Shown one piece after another: positions 63,317 through 64,000 of a DNA stretch of 64,000 nt; position 1 is the stretch's first letter; each line of letters opens with the position of its first letter. Source of the DNA: Phytoseiulus persimilis (lineage: Eukaryota > Arthropoda > Arachnida > Mesostigmata > Phytoseiidae). The stretch is taken from positions 812,775 through 876,774 of the forward strand of contig CM075104.1 of assembly GCA_037576195.1 (NCBI GenBank), given 5' to 3'. The notes beneath the pieces are model-generated. The model made no database searches. It was not told the origin of the DNA and was given only the letters and a program-made list of their open reading frames with translations. The position numbers and the translations under genes are program-made.

Positions 63317-64000
63317 TCATGAATAATACTTGACAAAATTTTTACATTGTTGGCCAAACTTGTCATGCTCATCATCAATGGCAAATTCTACATGTCCAAC
63401 ATATAGACGTACTGTCATTGTGTTCCTGAGCGGAGTTGTTCTCCGGACGAAAATGCAGATCTTGTTAATCAGCGACTTACAAATTCGATTGTAACTCATG
63501 ATCGTGCACTGGTACCGATTGACGGGTGTGTACAGAATCATTGGTGGCGGCTCGGTGATAACAACGCCCGGTGTTGTACTGTCAACATCAGTGACAGCCG
63601 GATCGGTTGAGGAAGTGGAGAGAAAGGACTTGGAAGTTTCATCGGTGGTTGATGACGGTCCTTCTGTAGTTGATGTTTCCAACTTGTCTTCAACGGTTGT
63701 TGATGTTGTAACGTCGGGAGCCTCTGAGGTAGTCGATGATGAAGCTTTCTTGGCCTGACCAGTGGTTGTCGTTGAGCGAACCGTTGTGAGGTTTGTGACA
63801 ACCGGCTTGCGAGGGGTGGTCGATGTTGTGGTTCCGACCGGCCTCAGGGTGGTACGTTGAGTCGGACGTGTCGTAGTCGTGATTCTAGTGGACACGTTCA
63901 TACGCACCGGGTTTGCCTCGAGGACGACGAGATCATCCGAGGTCTCAATCATGGCCTCTGGGCCAGATTTGCTCTTCTGTTCATTGACAGCCCGAGATTC
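63317..64000 (-). CDS. antisense gene 1, copy 2 (partial at window end)
   Basis: C-terminal 220-odd codons of the mucin-like antisense protein, open to the window edge. It is nearly identical to copy 1, including the Thr-rich stalk and the Cys-containing C-terminus. A few substitutions (for example STPRK for STSRK and GHVEF for GHEEF) leave the frame intact. Confidence 0.65.
   Translation of the reverse strand, partial: ESRAVNEQKSKSGPEAMIETSDDLVVLEANPVRMNVSTRITTTTRPTQRTTLRPVGTTTSTTPRKPVVTNLTTVRSTTTTGQAKKASSSTTSEAPDVTTSTTVEDKLETSTTEGPSSTTDETSKSFLSTSSTDPAVTDVDSTTPGVVITEPPPMILYTPVNRYQCTIMSYNRICKSLINKICIFVRRTTPLRNTMTVRLYVGHVEFAIDDEHDKFGQQCKNFVKYYS

Larger units (their letters stand above)
57916..64000 (+). 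mobile_element. Ty1/copia element, copy 2 (runs past the window end)
   Basis: Begins with the shared LTR and repeats the whole copy 1 arrangement as far as the window reaches: gag-pol, env-like ORF, AATAAA, and the 3' part of antisense gene 1. The tandem LTR-internal-LTR-internal structure is what unequal recombination between LTRs of two copies, or insertion of concatenated DNA, would leave. Confidence 0.92.

Overview
The window is eukaryotic repeat-rich DNA, almost certainly from an arthropod. The basis is the mix of Ty3/gypsy, Ty1/copia, Tigger, hAT, piggyBac and Helitron elements, a tRNA-derived SINE, GT-AG introns of about 100-150 bases, and a short CCTAA (TTAGG) run. A tick or mite is my guess, not something the sequence proves. 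There are no prokaryotic features. I see one host-type gene, a group XII-like secreted phospholipase A2, present as broken or partial copies inside a very large inverted repeat.

Layout. 1-1247 is a 72-bp satellite, followed by a 190-N gap. 1438-4808 (-) is the Rep part of a Helitron (A). 5083-8835 is a 45-bp minisatellite with higher-order structure. 9001-11289 is a complete Tigger transposon inserted in a LINE-like 3' tail. 12606-21240 (-) is a second Helitron (B) with an RPA-like gene. It was split by an 8-bp-TSD hAT MITE (which carries its own nested MITE) and by a young gypsy element (15111-20693). 21250-22055 is a truncated LINE. 22060-25700 (-) is a decayed gypsy element split by a SINE and by a foldback element with a 9-bp TSD. 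25728-26663 (-) is a second Tigger/jerky-like transposase fragment. 27000-29844 (+) is a third, decayed gypsy element.

28730-48248 is a giant imperfect palindrome: left arm 8.4 kb, 101-bp spacer, right arm 11.0 kb. From the outside in, each arm carries the end of gypsy C, a SINE, the four-exon PLA2-like gene, a Helitron-like 3' end (hairpin plus CTAG) with 45-bp arrays, and an internally deleted piggyBac transposase. The right arm also contains a tandem duplication. A further PLA2 3' piece lies at 48345-48678, where a copia LTR cuts it.

48681-64000 holds two tandem copies of an unusually long (about 9.5 kb) Ty1/copia element that share the LTR at 57916-58176. Copy 1 is defective (nonsense codon, altered RT and RNase H motifs). 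Copy 2 has an intact 1484-aa gag-pol. Between pol and the 3' LTR, each element carries a small sense-strand type I membrane protein and, converging on it, antisense genes. Copy 1 shows two antisense genes, both predicted to be spliced type II membrane proteins: one with a coiled-coil N-terminal part and a Cys-rich C-terminal part, the other with a Ser/Thr-rich mucin-like stalk. This bidirectional membrane-protein module is the most notable and possibly undescribed system here.
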